Part shown: positions 23,924-34,198 of the stretch, one piece after another
Position numbering within the stretch: the stretch's first letter is position 1
Layout of the letters: every line of letters starts with the position of its first letter
Assembly: GCA_963797115.1 (NCBI GenBank)
Contig: CAWCOH010000005.1
Coordinates: 806,001 to 870,000 of the forward strand
Origin: AP-15 sp963797115
GTDB lineage: Bacteria; Pseudomonadota; Alphaproteobacteria; ATCC43930; CGMCC-115725
Direction: 5' to 3'
Length of the DNA: 64,000 bases
Notes under the pieces: generated by a model
What the model saw: the letters and a program-made list of their open reading frames with translations, nothing else
What the model was told of the DNA's origin: nothing
Database searches by the model: none
Position numbers and translations under genes: made by a program

Positions 23924-26698
23924 ATGGTCGGCATCCCCAGACAACGCGATATCATCGACCGGCGCGTGCTGGCGGAGCAATTGTCGGCCGTTGCGCATTC
24001 GATCCAATCCCCAGCACTCGATCGCAGCCCCTTTGTCGCGCCGCTGCGGGCGGCGCTGACCGCGGGCCGCGCCGAGATTAGCCACCGCTTCGAGGCGACG
24101 GGCGACGGTGCGGTAGTGGTGCGCGAGCAATGCTTTCTGATCGACCAGCTGATCCGTGTGATGTTCGACTTCGTCACCGACGAGATCTACCCGCGGCCCA
24201 ACCCGACCTCGGGCGAGCGGCTGGCGATCGTCGCCGTAGGCGGCTACGGCCGCGGCGAATTGGCACCTTTTTCCGACATCGACTTGTTGTTTCTGCTGCC
24301 GTATAAGCGGACGCCCTACACCGAGCAGGTCGTCGAATACCTGCTCTATCTCCTATGGGACCTAGGCCTGAAGATCGGGCAGGCGACGCGCTCGGTCGAG
24401 GAATGCCTGCGCCAGGCCAAAGCGGATTTGACGATCCGCACGGGGCTGCTCGAAGCTCGCTATCTTTGGGGCGAGCAGGCGCTCTTCGGCGACCTCAAGA
24501 AACGCTTTGATCTCGAAATCATGCGCGGCAGCGCGGCACGTTTCGTCGAGGCCAAGCTCAGCGAACGCGATACGCGGCACCAGCGCGTCGGCGACAGCCG
24601 TTATCAGTTAGAACCGAACATCAAGGAGGGGAAAGGCGGGCTGAGGGACCTGCATACATTATTTTGGATCGCCAAGTACATCTATCGCACCGACGATGTC
24701 GGCAAGCTCGTCGAATTAGGAGTTCTGTCCGCGGAGGAGTTGCAGCGGTTCGACCATGCCCAGAGTTTCCTTTGGACGGTCCGCTGCCATGTCCACTATC
24801 TGGCCGGGCGTGCCGAAGAGAGGCTCACTTTCGACCTGCAGGCTCAGATCTCCCGGCAGATGGGTTACGCCGATGATGGAAAGAGCCGTGGGGTCGAGCG
24901 GTTCATGAAGGATTATTTTCTCGTCGCCAAGGACGTTGGTGATCTGACGCGGATCTTTTGCGCCCTCCTCGAATCCGACCAGAAGCGCAAGCGCCGTCCC
25001 TCCTGGGTGCGCTGGGGAGCGGGGCGACGGGTGCTCGACGCGTTCATCCTCGACGGCGAGCGGCTGACGATCCTGGCGGAGGACTTCTTTCAGAGGGACC
25101 CGGTGGCGCTGCTGCGCCTCTTTCATGTTGCGCAGCAGCATGAACTGGACATCCATCCGCGAGCTTTGCGGGCGGCAACCCAGTCATTACGGCTTGTCGA
25201 CCAGCTACGCGAGGACCCCGAGGCCAATCGCCTGTTCCTCGAAATCTTAACCTCCCGCAAGGACCCTGAGACGGCGCTGCGTCGGATGAACGAGGCCGGA
25301 GTCTTGGGCCGCTTCATCCCGGATTTCGGGCGTGTCGTGGCTCAAATGCAATACGACATGTACCACCATTACACGGTTGACGAGCACACGCTTTTCGCCA
25401 TCGGGATCTTGCACAACATCGAGAGTGGGCTCGTCAAAGAAGAGCAACCGGCAGCAAGCGAGGTCGTAGCAACGATCGTCTCGCGCCGAGCGCTGTACTT
25501 GGCCGTGCTGCTGCATGATATCGCCAAGGGGCGTGGTGGCGACCACTCCGAGATCGGTCAGGGGATCGCGCTTGAGTTGGGGCCGCGGCTCGGACTTTCG
25601 GGTGAGGAAACCGAGACCGTCGCTTGGCTGGTGCGCTGGCACCTGCTTATGAGCGGAACAGCGTTCAAGCTCGACATCGGGGACCCGAAGACGGTGGCCG
25701 ATTTTGTCGAGCGGGTACAGTCGCCGGAACGGCTGAAGCTGTTGCTGGTTTTGACCGTCGCCGACATCCGTGCCGTCGGTCCCAATGTCATGAACGGCTG
25801 GAAAGCGGCGCTGTTGCGCGAACTCTACCATCGCGCGCTCGAGGTGATGTTGGGCGGCGTGGCGCTCGAGGGTCGGGACCGGCGGGTTGCCAAGGCGCAA
25901 GCGGCAGCGCGCCGGCTGCTGCCTGATTTCAACGAGGAGGAGTTCGCCGCCTTCGCGGACCGCGGCTACCCGTTCTATTGGCTCTCATTCGACCCTGATA
26001 CCCACGCCCGGCACGCTCGGCTTGTGCGGGAAGCAACGCTCACCGGCGCACCGCTGACAGTCGAAAAGCGCGTCGATGCGGAGCGGTCGGTGACGGAGAT
26101 CACCCTCTACACCGCCGATCACCCAGGCCTGTTCTCGCGCATTGCCGGAGCGCTTGCGGTCAGCGGCGCCAACATCGTCGACGCCAGGATCACAACGATG
26201 TCGAACGGGATGGCGCTCGATACCTTCTGGGTTCAGGACCTGGCAGGTCGTCCGTTTGATCGTCCGGACAAGCTCGCTCGGCTCGCTGTCGTTTTCGAAA
26301 ACGTGCTGACCGGCGATCTGAAGCCGCATCACGAGTTTGCCCGCCCGCCCGCCTTTCCGAGCCGGCTGGAGGTGTTCACCGTGATGCCGCGTGTGCTCAT
26401 CGACAACAAGGCGAGCGCCTCGCACACGGTGATCGAGGTCAATGGCCGTGACCGGCCCGGGCTGCTTCATGAAGTGACCCGCGAGCTGACGCGGCTGAAT
26501 TTACAGATCTCAAGCGCCAAGATCTCGACCTACGGTGAAAAGGTCGTCGACGTCTTCTATGTCAAGAACTTGTTTGGCCACAAAGTCGACCAGCAGGCGA
26601 AAATCTCCGAGATCCGGAGTGCCCTAACTGCTGTCCTGGCCAAGAGCAACGAGTCAGCGCCCCCGGAAACTCACGACGAGCGGTTGGCGGCGGAATAG
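23924..26698 (+). CDS. glnD: Bifunctional [protein-PII] uridylyltransferase/uridylyl-removing enzyme
   Basis: GlnD senses glutamine and adds or removes UMP on PII proteins, setting nitrogen assimilation and NtrBC activity. The 924 residues hold the nucleotidyltransferase motif GGYGRGELAPFSDIDLLF (about 106-123, catalytic Asp118/Asp120), the PII-uridylyl-transferase helical domain, an HD domain (LLHDIAKGRGGDHSEIG, near 530) for UMP removal, and two C-terminal ACT domains (near 724 and 834) that bind glutamine. Length and order are standard. ATG 23924 follows CAGGAA by six bases. Confidence 0.97.
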   Translation: MVGIPRQRDIIDRRVLAEQLSAVAHSIQSPALDRSPFVAPLRAALTAGRAEISHRFEATGDGAVVVREQCFLIDQLIRVMFDFVTDEIYPRPNPTSGERLAIVAVGGYGRGELAPFSDIDLLFLLPYKRTPYTEQVVEYLLYLLWDLGLKIGQATRSVEECLRQAKADLTIRTGLLEARYLWGEQALFGDLKKRFDLEIMRGSAARFVEAKLSERDTRHQRVGDSRYQLEPNIKEGKGGLRDLHTLFWIAKYIYRTDDVGKLVELGVLSAEELQRFDHAQSFLWTVRCHVHYLAGRAEERLTFDLQAQISRQMGYADDGKSRGVERFMKDYFLVAKDVGDLTRIFCALLESDQKRKRRPSWVRWGAGRRVLDAFILDGERLTILAEDFFQRDPVALLRLFHVAQQHELDIHPRALRAATQSLRLVDQLREDPEANRLFLEILTSRKDPETALRRMNEAGVLGRFIPDFGRVVAQMQYDMYHHYTVDEHTLFAIGILHNIESGLVKEEQPAASEVVATIVSRRALYLAVLLHDIAKGRGGDHSEIGQGIALELGPRLGLSGEETETVAWLVRWHLLMSGTAFKLDIGDPKTVADFVERVQSPERLKLLLVLTVADIRAVGPNVMNGWKAALLRELYHRALEVMLGGVALEGRDRRVAKAQAAARRLLPDFNEEEFAAFADRGYPFYWLSFDPDTHARHARLVREATLTGAPLTVEKRVDAERSVTEITLYTADHPGLFSRIAGALAVSGANIVDARITTMSNGMALDTFWVQDLAGRPFDRPDKLARLAVVFENVLTGDLKPHHEFARPPAFPSRLEVFTVMPRVLIDNKASASHTVIEVNGRDRPGLLHEVTRELTRLNLQISSAKISTYGEKVVDVFYVKNLFGHKVDQQAKISEIRSALTAVLAKSNESAPPETHDERLAAE

Positions 26699-26756
26699 GC
26701 GAACGAAGACAGCCAGTCAGAGAAGACGGCCCGCCGAAGGCGAGCCGTGGACTATG

Positions 26757-27884
26757 CTACTCCCGCAGATCCTCGAAGAATTCCTTGACCCGGGCGAAGA
26801 ACCCTTCGCTTTCGGGATGTGTACGGCGGTTTTCGCCTTCCTTTTCGAATTCGCGCAGCAGCTCCTGCTGCCGCTTGGTCAGATTGACCGGGGTCTCGAC
26901 AACCGCTTCGATGAACATGTCGCCGCGGGCGGCGGAGCGCAGCACCGTCATTCCCTTGGATCGAAGGCGGAACTGGTGTCCCGATTGTGTTCCCGCCGGC
27001 ACCGTAACACGCGTCCGGCTCCCCTCCACGGTCGGGACCTCGATCGTGCCACCGAGCGCCGCCGTCGTGATCGGAAGCGGCACCCGGCAATGAATGTTGG
27101 CGCCGTCGCGCTGGAAGATCCGATGGGGGGTGACGCTGATAAAGATGAAGAGATCGCCCGCCGAGGCGCCGCGCACGCCGACCTCGCCTTCGCCGGCGAG
27201 ACGGATGCGGATGCCGTCCTCGACCCCGGCCGGGATATTGACCGACAGCGTCTTCTCGCGCCTCGCCCGGCCCTGGCCGCCACATGTCTTGCAAGGATTG
27301 TCGATGACCCGTCCGGCACCCTGGCAGCCGGTGCAGGTCCGCTCGATCGTAAAGAAGCCCTGCTGGGCGCGAACGCGCCCTCGGCCGTGACAGGTCGGGC
27401 AGGTTATCGGCTTGGAACCAGCCTCGGCGCCGCTCCCTTTGCACTGTTCGCAGGCGACCAGGGTCGGCACCCGGATCGTCGTTTGCTTGCCGCGGAAGGC
27501 CTCCTCGAGCGAAACCTCGAGATTGTAGCGCAGGTCGTTGCCGCGGCTCGGCCCGCCTTGGCCGCGTCTGCCGCCCATAAACTCGCCGAACACCTCGTCG
27601 AAGATGTCGGCGAACCCACCGGCGGCGAAGCCGAAATCCCCTGGGCGCCCGCCGCCTTGTTCGAAGGCGGCATGGCCGAAACGGTCATAGGCCGCGCGCC
27701 GTTGATCGTCTTTGAGGATGTCGTACGCTTCGTTGAGATCCTTGAACTTCTGCTCGGCACCCTTGTCGCCCGCATTGCGATCGGGATGAAATTGCATGGC
27801 GAGCTTGCGATAGGCGCGCTTGAGCTCATCGGCGCTGGCCGATTTGGACACGCCCAGGGTCTCGTAAAAGTCCTGCTTAGCCAT
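26757..27884 (-). CDS. dnaJ: Chaperone protein DnaJ
   Basis: This 375-residue type I J-protein stimulates DnaK ATPase and delivers unfolded clients. It shows the HPD triplet (33-35) in the J domain, a Gly/Phe-rich linker, four CxxCxGxG zinc repeats (CEQCKGSG, CPTCHGRG, CTGCQGAG, CKTCGGQG, about 146-210) and the two beta-barrel client domains. The ATG at 27884 is preferred to an in-frame TTG three codons earlier. It follows dnaK by 99 bases on the same strand; a strong hairpin lies between. It is convergent with glnD. Confidence 0.97.
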   Translation of the reverse strand: MAKQDFYETLGVSKSASADELKRAYRKLAMQFHPDRNAGDKGAEQKFKDLNEAYDILKDDQRRAAYDRFGHAAFEQGGGRPGDFGFAAGGFADIFDEVFGEFMGGRRGQGGPSRGNDLRYNLEVSLEEAFRGKQTTIRVPTLVACEQCKGSGAEAGSKPITCPTCHGRGRVRAQQGFFTIERTCTGCQGAGRVIDNPCKTCGGQGRARREKTLSVNIPAGVEDGIRIRLAGEGEVGVRGASAGDLFIFISVTPHRIFQRDGANIHCRVPLPITTAALGGTIEVPTVEGSRTRVTVPAGTQSGHQFRLRSKGMTVLRSAARGDMFIEAVVETPVNLTKRQQELLREFEKEGENRRTHPESEGFFARVKEFFEDLRE

Positions 27885-27924
27885 GATCGACAAGTGTTAG
27901 ATTAAAGGGCTTGCCACCGCGCTT

Positions 27925-27951
27925 TACCCCGGCGGTAGACCCGCCGGGGTA
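27925..27951 (-). promoter_or_regulatory. Hairpin between dnaK and dnaJ
   Basis: TACCCCGGCGG, five bases, CCGCCGGGGTA form a perfect 11-bp stem. No T-tract follows on the minus strand, so it is more likely an mRNA-stabilising or partial-attenuation structure than a full terminator. It would lower dnaJ expression relative to dnaK. Confidence 0.6.
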
Positions 27952-27983
27952 GTCGCATTCGATCCCCATCTCGGCGACGGGGC

Positions 27984-29921
<1,938 letters not shown>

Positions 29922-30022
29922 GTACACCTCGTTGCAAAGCAGGACCGGACGGCCCGGGGAAGCACCGTCCCGATCCCCCGGGAAGTAATTGTTCAGCCAT
30001 CCCCTGACTGTGGTTGGGGGGT

Positions 30023-30051
30023 TATATATGTGAGGCCGCAGACCGCTACAA
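30023..30051 (-). promoter_or_regulatory. Putative dnaK promoter
   Basis: On the minus strand TTGTAG (30051-30046) and TATATA (30028-30023) are 17 bases apart. The overlapping CACATATA 13 bases after TTGTAG also resembles a sigma-32 -10 box. The leader to the dnaK ATG would be about 95 bases. Confidence 0.5.
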
Positions 30052-30081
30052 CCGGTCAGGACGCGCGGGTTTGTCCCTCAT

Positions 30082-30711
30082 TCACGCGACCGTATCGGCG
30101 GATTCGACGGGCTCCTCCGGCTTCCGGGTTTCCTTGGCGACGCCGACCATGGCGGGCCGCAGCAGGCGGTCGTGCAAAACATAACCGGGCTGCAGCACCT
30201 CGATGATCGTTCCGCCGGGCTTGCCCGGCCGCTCGGCCTCAAAGATCGCCTGATGGAAATTGTGGTCGAAGCGCTCACCGTCAGGATCGATGCGCCGTAC
30301 GCCGTGCCGCTCGAAGACCCCGAGGAGCTCGCGTTCCGTCGCCTCGACGCCTTCGAGAAGACTCCGCGTACGCTCGTCCTTGGCCTCTCGGACGGGCAGG
30401 CTCTCGAGCGCTCGGCGCAAATTGTCCGCCACCGACAGCAGCTCTTTGGCGAAACCCGAGACCGCATACTTAGTTGCATCCTCGCGTTCGCGCTGGCCAC
30501 GGCGCCGGACGTTTTCGGTTTCCGCGAGTGCTCGCAACAGGCGATCTTTTTCCTCGGCAAGTTCCGCTTCGAGCGCGGCCACGCGCGCCTCGGGCGGGAG
30601 TTCCTCCGCCGCTGCGGCAGCCTGCTCTTCGGCGGTCGCCTCGACGTTGTTTTTCGCCGCCGTCTCCTCTTCAGCCGGCACTGTCTTCTGCTCCTTTGCG
30701 GTATCGTTCAT
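30082..30711 (-). CDS. grpE: Nucleotide exchange factor GrpE
   Basis: This 209-residue protein releases ADP from DnaK. It has an acidic, low-complexity N-terminus (1-45), a long coiled coil (about 45-110: LEAELAEEKDRLLRALAETE), and a C-terminal beta domain with PDGERFDHNFHQAIFEAE and LQPGYVLHDRLLRPAMVGVA, the GrpE signature. It starts eight bases after the hrcA stop on the same strand, so the two form an operon. Confidence 0.97.
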   Translation of the reverse strand: MNDTAKEQKTVPAEEETAAKNNVEATAEEQAAAAAEELPPEARVAALEAELAEEKDRLLRALAETENVRRRGQREREDATKYAVSGFAKELLSVADNLRRALESLPVREAKDERTRSLLEGVEATERELLGVFERHGVRRIDPDGERFDHNFHQAIFEAERPGKPGGTIIEVLQPGYVLHDRLLRPAMVGVAKETRKPEEPVESADTVA

Positions 30712-30719
30712 CGTTGGTC

Positions 30720-31775
30720 CTATCCGATGAGGCGCCCAATCACCTTGGCGGTATAGTCGACCATAGGAATGATCCGGGCGTAGTTGAGTCGGGTGGGGCC
30801 TATGACTCCGATCGCGCCGACGATCTGCTCCCGGCTGTTGTGATAGGGTGCAATAACAACCGAGCAGCCGGTGACCCCGAAGAGATGGCTCTCGGCGCCA
30901 ATGAAGATTTGCACTCCCTCGCCTTGCTTGCTGGCATCCAGCAGGCGCAGCATCGTTTCACGGGTTTCGAGCATTTCGAACAGCGTGCGCAGCCGTTCCA
31001 GATCGGTCAGCGCAGTCACGTCCTCAAGAAGGTTGGCTTGGCCGCGGACGATCAGTGCGCTGCCTTCGCCCCCGGCCCAGCTCGCCAAGCCGGCCGCAAC
31101 GAGCTTGGAAGATAGTTCGTCGAGCTGCGTCCGGTTCGAAGCAATCTCCTCCTCGATCTCCTCTCGTGCCTCCTCGAGGGTCCTGCCGATCAGCCGGGCA
31201 TTGAGATAATTCCCTGCCGAGACCAGGGCAGCCGGCGGCAGCCCCAGCGGCAGCTCGATGACGCGGTTCTCGACGAGCCCATCCTCGGTAACCAGAACAA
31301 CCAGCGCACGGCCAGGACCGAGATGGACGAATTCTACGTGCTTCAGCGGACGCTCTTGTTTGGGGACGACGACGATTCCGGCGCAATGCGACAGGCCCGA
31401 CAGCGCGCTCGTCGCCTCCTCCAGCGCCTGGGAAAGACTTTTGCCGCGGGTAGCGCAAAGGCTCTCAATGCTGCGCCGCTCGTCCTCGGCGAGCCGGCCG
31501 ACCTCGAGCAGACCATGAACGAAAAGGCGCAGACCCGCCTCGGTCGGCAGTCGCCCGGCCGAGGTGTGCGGTGCAAAAAGCAGTCCGGCCTCCTCAAGGT
31601 CGGCCATGACGTTGCGAATCGTTGCCGGCGACAGATTTTGCCCGAGGCGGCGCGACAACGTACGCGAGCCGACGGGCTCGCCGGTGGCGACATAGCCGTC
31701 CACGATCACGCGAAAGATTTCGCGGCTGCGCTCGTTGAGTTCGTAAATCGGTGATGGTGGGGCGGGTCGAGGCAT
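30720..31775 (-). CDS. hrcA: Heat-inducible transcription repressor HrcA
   Basis: This 351-residue repressor binds CIRCE elements, usually at groESL. It has an N-terminal winged helix (LNERSREIFRVIVDGYVATGEPVGSRTL...), the conserved LSPATIRNVMADLEEAGLLF and HTSAGRLPTEAGLRLFV segments, and the C-terminal domain ending GPTRLNYARIIPMVDYTAKV. It heads the hrcA-grpE operon. No CIRCE (TTAGCACTC-N9-GAGTGCTAA) is visible upstream or anywhere in this cluster, so its target should be elsewhere. Confidence 0.97.
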   Translation of the reverse strand: MPRPAPPSPIYELNERSREIFRVIVDGYVATGEPVGSRTLSRRLGQNLSPATIRNVMADLEEAGLLFAPHTSAGRLPTEAGLRLFVHGLLEVGRLAEDERRSIESLCATRGKSLSQALEEATSALSGLSHCAGIVVVPKQERPLKHVEFVHLGPGRALVVLVTEDGLVENRVIELPLGLPPAALVSAGNYLNARLIGRTLEEAREEIEEEIASNRTQLDELSSKLVAAGLASWAGGEGSALIVRGQANLLEDVTALTDLERLRTLFEMLETRETMLRLLDASKQGEGVQIFIGAESHLFGVTGCSVVIAPYHNSREQIVGAIGVIGPTRLNYARIIPMVDYTAKVIGRLIG

Positions 31776-31895
31776 GCTTCGGTCGCGTCCAGGAAGCCGA
31801 TCCCACAGGAACTCCCGCTCCGGCAGCGATCGATCTATGACGTCCTCTCAGGCCGTGATTTCGGCACCAGATGCTCGTTACCATAACCCCCGCGA

Positions 31896-31924
31896 GATTT
31901 AGGGACGCCGACGACGCGCGTCAA
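31896..31924 (-). promoter_or_regulatory. Putative hrcA-grpE promoter
   Basis: On the minus strand TTGACG (31924-31919) and TAAATC (31901-31896) are 17 bases apart, about 120 bases upstream of the hrcA ATG. This looks like a housekeeping sigma promoter. Confidence 0.5.
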
Positions 31925-31978
31925 CTCGGCGAAAACCCTTCAGGCTCGCCTTTCAGTCGGTCAGAAATCCGCGGCTGA

Positions 31979-32449
31979 TCAGAATGTCTTCTTGAACGCA
32001 GACCGGAGGGTCTGGCCGTTGGGCTTGGTCATCTCCCCGATGAGATCGGCGATCGCGGGGCGGAAGGAGAATTGCGTTCCATCGGAATTCTGGAACCTTA
32101 GTTCGTCGTCACGGATGATCCCGGTGCCGTGCAGCACGCCGCCCGGCACGTGCGCATTCGGTCCGAGCGGCCCGAAGACGTAAATGATCGAGGCGGTACC
32201 GTCCGCCAACACCTCGGTGACGACCAGCGCCGCGCAGGTATTGGCGTCCCAGGTGGCATCGCTCCACGGGCCGAGAAAGCGCCGGTAGGACTCGGGAACG
32301 GTCGACGGGTCGGCGACCTGATAGCTGATGGTCTGTTCGCAAAAGATCCGACCCGGCTGAGCTTCCGGCATCGGCGCTGTCGGCTGGGCGAGGACCGAGC
32401 GGGCGGCCAGCAGCGCCAGATATGAAAGCATGGCCGGACGACGCAGCAT
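31979..32449 (-). CDS. Secreted protein of unknown function
   Basis: This 156-residue protein starts with a signal peptide (MLRRPAMLSYLALLAARSVLAQ; cleavage likely after the LAQ region). The mature part has two cysteines that could form a disulfide (FCEQTISY and ANTCAALV), then a beta-rich region VFGPLGPNAHVPGGVLHGTG and LRFQNSDGTQFSFRP. It is probably periplasmic. I do not know the family's function. A second start Met seven codons in is also possible. It lies next to a decayed aldolase gene on the same strand. Confidence 0.7.
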   Translation of the reverse strand: MLRRPAMLSYLALLAARSVLAQPTAPMPEAQPGRIFCEQTISYQVADPSTVPESYRRFLGPWSDATWDANTCAALVVTEVLADGTASIIYVFGPLGPNAHVPGGVLHGTGIIRDDELRFQNSDGTQFSFRPAIADLIGEMTKPNGQTLRSAFKKTF

Positions 32450-32455
32450 GGCGAG

Positions 32456-32814
32456 CTACGAAAGGCCCACCTCGCGCAGCCGCTTCACATCGGCGCGGCC
32501 GGCGCTGAGGATGTAGCCGACATCGGAACCGCCGGTCAGATAGCGCATGCCGAGGCGCAACAGGCAGGTCTGGAATTCGAGGTCCTCCCGGGCGCCGCCA
32601 ACTCCCATCCATTTGCCGTGCGCGCGGGCGCAGATCGCGGCGGCGGTTTCGAGCGAGGTCGGGTTGTGCTCGAGGTCGATGTATATCGCGTCGAAGCCGC
32701 AGGCGGCAGCGATCATCGCGATGTTTGGCGTGCGCATCTGGTTGACCCCCACAACACCAGCCCGCCGGCGGCGAGCTTGCGCTTGGCATGGTTCTCTCCG
32801 ATGGCGTCGGACAT
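32456..32814 (-). pseudogene. HpcH/HpaI-type aldolase gene, decayed
   Basis: The intact start is recognisable (MSDAIGENHAKRKLAAGGLVL at 32814, with AGGAG seven bases upstream). The frame then breaks at a run of five C (32746-32750), where one base is missing, and resumes as GVNQMRTPNIAMIAAACGFD, DAIYIDLEHNPTSLETAAA. From there it jumps (about 32618-32630) straight to AHGKWMGVGGAREDLEFQTC and the normal C-terminus LREVGLS. About 120 codons remain of the roughly 250 of the family; the lost part includes the metal- and substrate-binding core. This is certainly non-functional. Confidence 0.85.
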
Positions 32815-32889
32815 GGCTCGCTCCTCGCGGAAAATTCCTGACGTCAGCATTACCCCCGCGGCCTGCCGGGCGCAAAGGCACTTTCGAAC

Positions 32890-33525
32890 TTATCGGGCGG
32901 CACTTGGCTCCAGGCTTATGGCAAGCCAGATCGGGGCCGAAGGTGGTCGCGGCGGCAGTTCCACCTCATGAAACCCACAAGCTCGGTAGAACCGGATGGC
33001 GCGGCGGTTGGCGCTGCCGACCGCCAAATGTGCGCCGCACGAACCCATTTCCCGGACCGCGCCGAGCCATTGCTCCATCAGCCGCCGTCCGACGCCGCAG
33101 CCACGCAGGTGCGGCAGAAGATTGATGTGCAGATGCGCCGGATAGGGCTCGGCGATCGCGCTCGCCGTACGGCTCGGGTGGTGGATCCGGTAGATCATGT
33201 ATTGGTCGTTGCTCCACCCGACGCGCGGCTCGCCGGAAGGATCGCGATAGAACTTTCTAAGCCCGGGCCACCATTCAGTTTCCAGCCGATCCTCGAAGTC
33301 GCAGGTATCAGGCGCACCAACGATGTAGCCGCCCACCCCTCGGGCGTCTTCGGCAACAAATACGGTGAGCGGACTCAAAGCGGCGTAAGGTGCGGCGTAA
33401 ACATGCCCAATCAGTCTTGGATCGCGATAGAGGGCGGAAGCATCTTCGCCGCCGGCACCTGTCGCCAGGCAAATACGGAAGAGGTCCTCAAGGTCTGACG
33501 GCCGGAAGACGCGGACATCAACCAT
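32890..33525 (-). CDS. GNAT-family N-acetyltransferase
   Basis: This 211-residue protein has the GNAT fold: an N-terminal strand VRVFRPSDLEDL, the acetyl-CoA loop LHINLLPHLRGCGVGRRLME (R-x-x-G-x-G type) and the C-terminal SANRRAIRFYRACGF segment. The ATG at 33525 follows GGGGAG by about six bases and is preferred to a Met six codons earlier. The acceptor substrate is unknown. The long central insertion with WWPGLRKFYRDPSGEPRVGW suggests an O-GlcNAcase-linked or polyamine-type subfamily, but this is unsure. Confidence 0.88.
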   Translation of the reverse strand: MVDVRVFRPSDLEDLFRICLATGAGGEDASALYRDPRLIGHVYAAPYAALSPLTVFVAEDARGVGGYIVGAPDTCDFEDRLETEWWPGLRKFYRDPSGEPRVGWSNDQYMIYRIHHPSRTASAIAEPYPAHLHINLLPHLRGCGVGRRLMEQWLGAVREMGSCGAHLAVGSANRRAIRFYRACGFHEVELPPRPPSAPIWLAISLEPSAAR

Positions 33526-33671
33526 TTGCGGCTCCCCAATCACGACTTAACATCGAAATCGTTAGGCGGATGGCTCCGATGTCGCAAGGACGGCGCTCGA
33601 TGATCCGGTCTTGCCAGCACCGCCGGCGGCGTGCATCCCTTCGCCGGCCTGAACCGAGGGGGCTACGACCC

Positions 33672-34130
33672 ATGTCACAGTTTGCTGTGATGGCTCGCAT
33701 CTGGTGCGCCGGCGCCGTTTCGCTGATTCTTCCTGTCGCCGCAGTGGACCTTTCGGGTGGCGCCGTAGCGGAAGAGCCCCGCCCGGCGTTGCTGGCTCAA
33801 GCCGGGCCGAATGCCCCGCCGGCGCCGAATGTCGAGGCCAACATCGCGGCTCTGCATCAGAAACTGCAGATCACGCCCGCCCAGGAAACCCATTTCTCTT
33901 CGGTCGCCAACGTGATGCGGGAGAATGCCCGAGCGGGCGCCCGCGCTCCGCAGCCGCCGCCGACGAACGCCACGGCGGTCGATGACCTGCGCGCCGAGAT
34001 TCAATACGACGAGATCGAGCTGGCCGGCTTGAAAAGACTTTTGCCGGCCCTCGAAGCCCTGTATTCGACCCTGTCGCCGGCCCAGAAGAAAACCGCCGAC
34101 ATGATCTTCCGCCAGGGTCCCGGCGGATGA
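33672..34130 (+). CDS. Periplasmic LTXXQ/Spy-like protein
   Basis: This 152-residue protein has a signal peptide (residues 1-33, hydrophobic CAGAVSLILPVAAV), then helical repeats with LQITPAQETHF and LYSTLSPAQKKTADMIF, the LTxxQ-type motifs of Spy/CpxP-like periplasmic chaperones. It may act as an ATP-independent chaperone or envelope-stress sensor. The GAGGGGG upstream is about ten bases from the ATG; a second Met at 33690 is possible. Confidence 0.72.
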   Translation: MSQFAVMARIWCAGAVSLILPVAAVDLSGGAVAEEPRPALLAQAGPNAPPAPNVEANIAALHQKLQITPAQETHFSSVANVMRENARAGARAPQPPPTNATAVDDLRAEIQYDEIELAGLKRLLPALEALYSTLSPAQKKTADMIFRQGPGG

Positions 34131-34146
34131 GGCGCGCACCACCTTC

Positions 34147-34188
34147 GATACCAACCAGGCGATACCAACCAGGCGATACCAACCAGGA
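34147..34188 (+). repeat. Three tandem copies of a 14-bp unit
   Basis: GATACCAACCAGGC occurs three times in a row, the last copy ending in A instead of C. The third copy supplies AGGAGA, the ribosome site of the CoA-transferase gene, whose ATG is ten bases further on. Confidence 0.9.
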
Positions 34189-34198
34189 GAACCCGCCG

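Noticed and set aside
31776..31980. CIRCE element upstream of hrcA
   Set aside because: No TTAGCACTC/GAGTGCTAA inverted repeat is present in this stretch.
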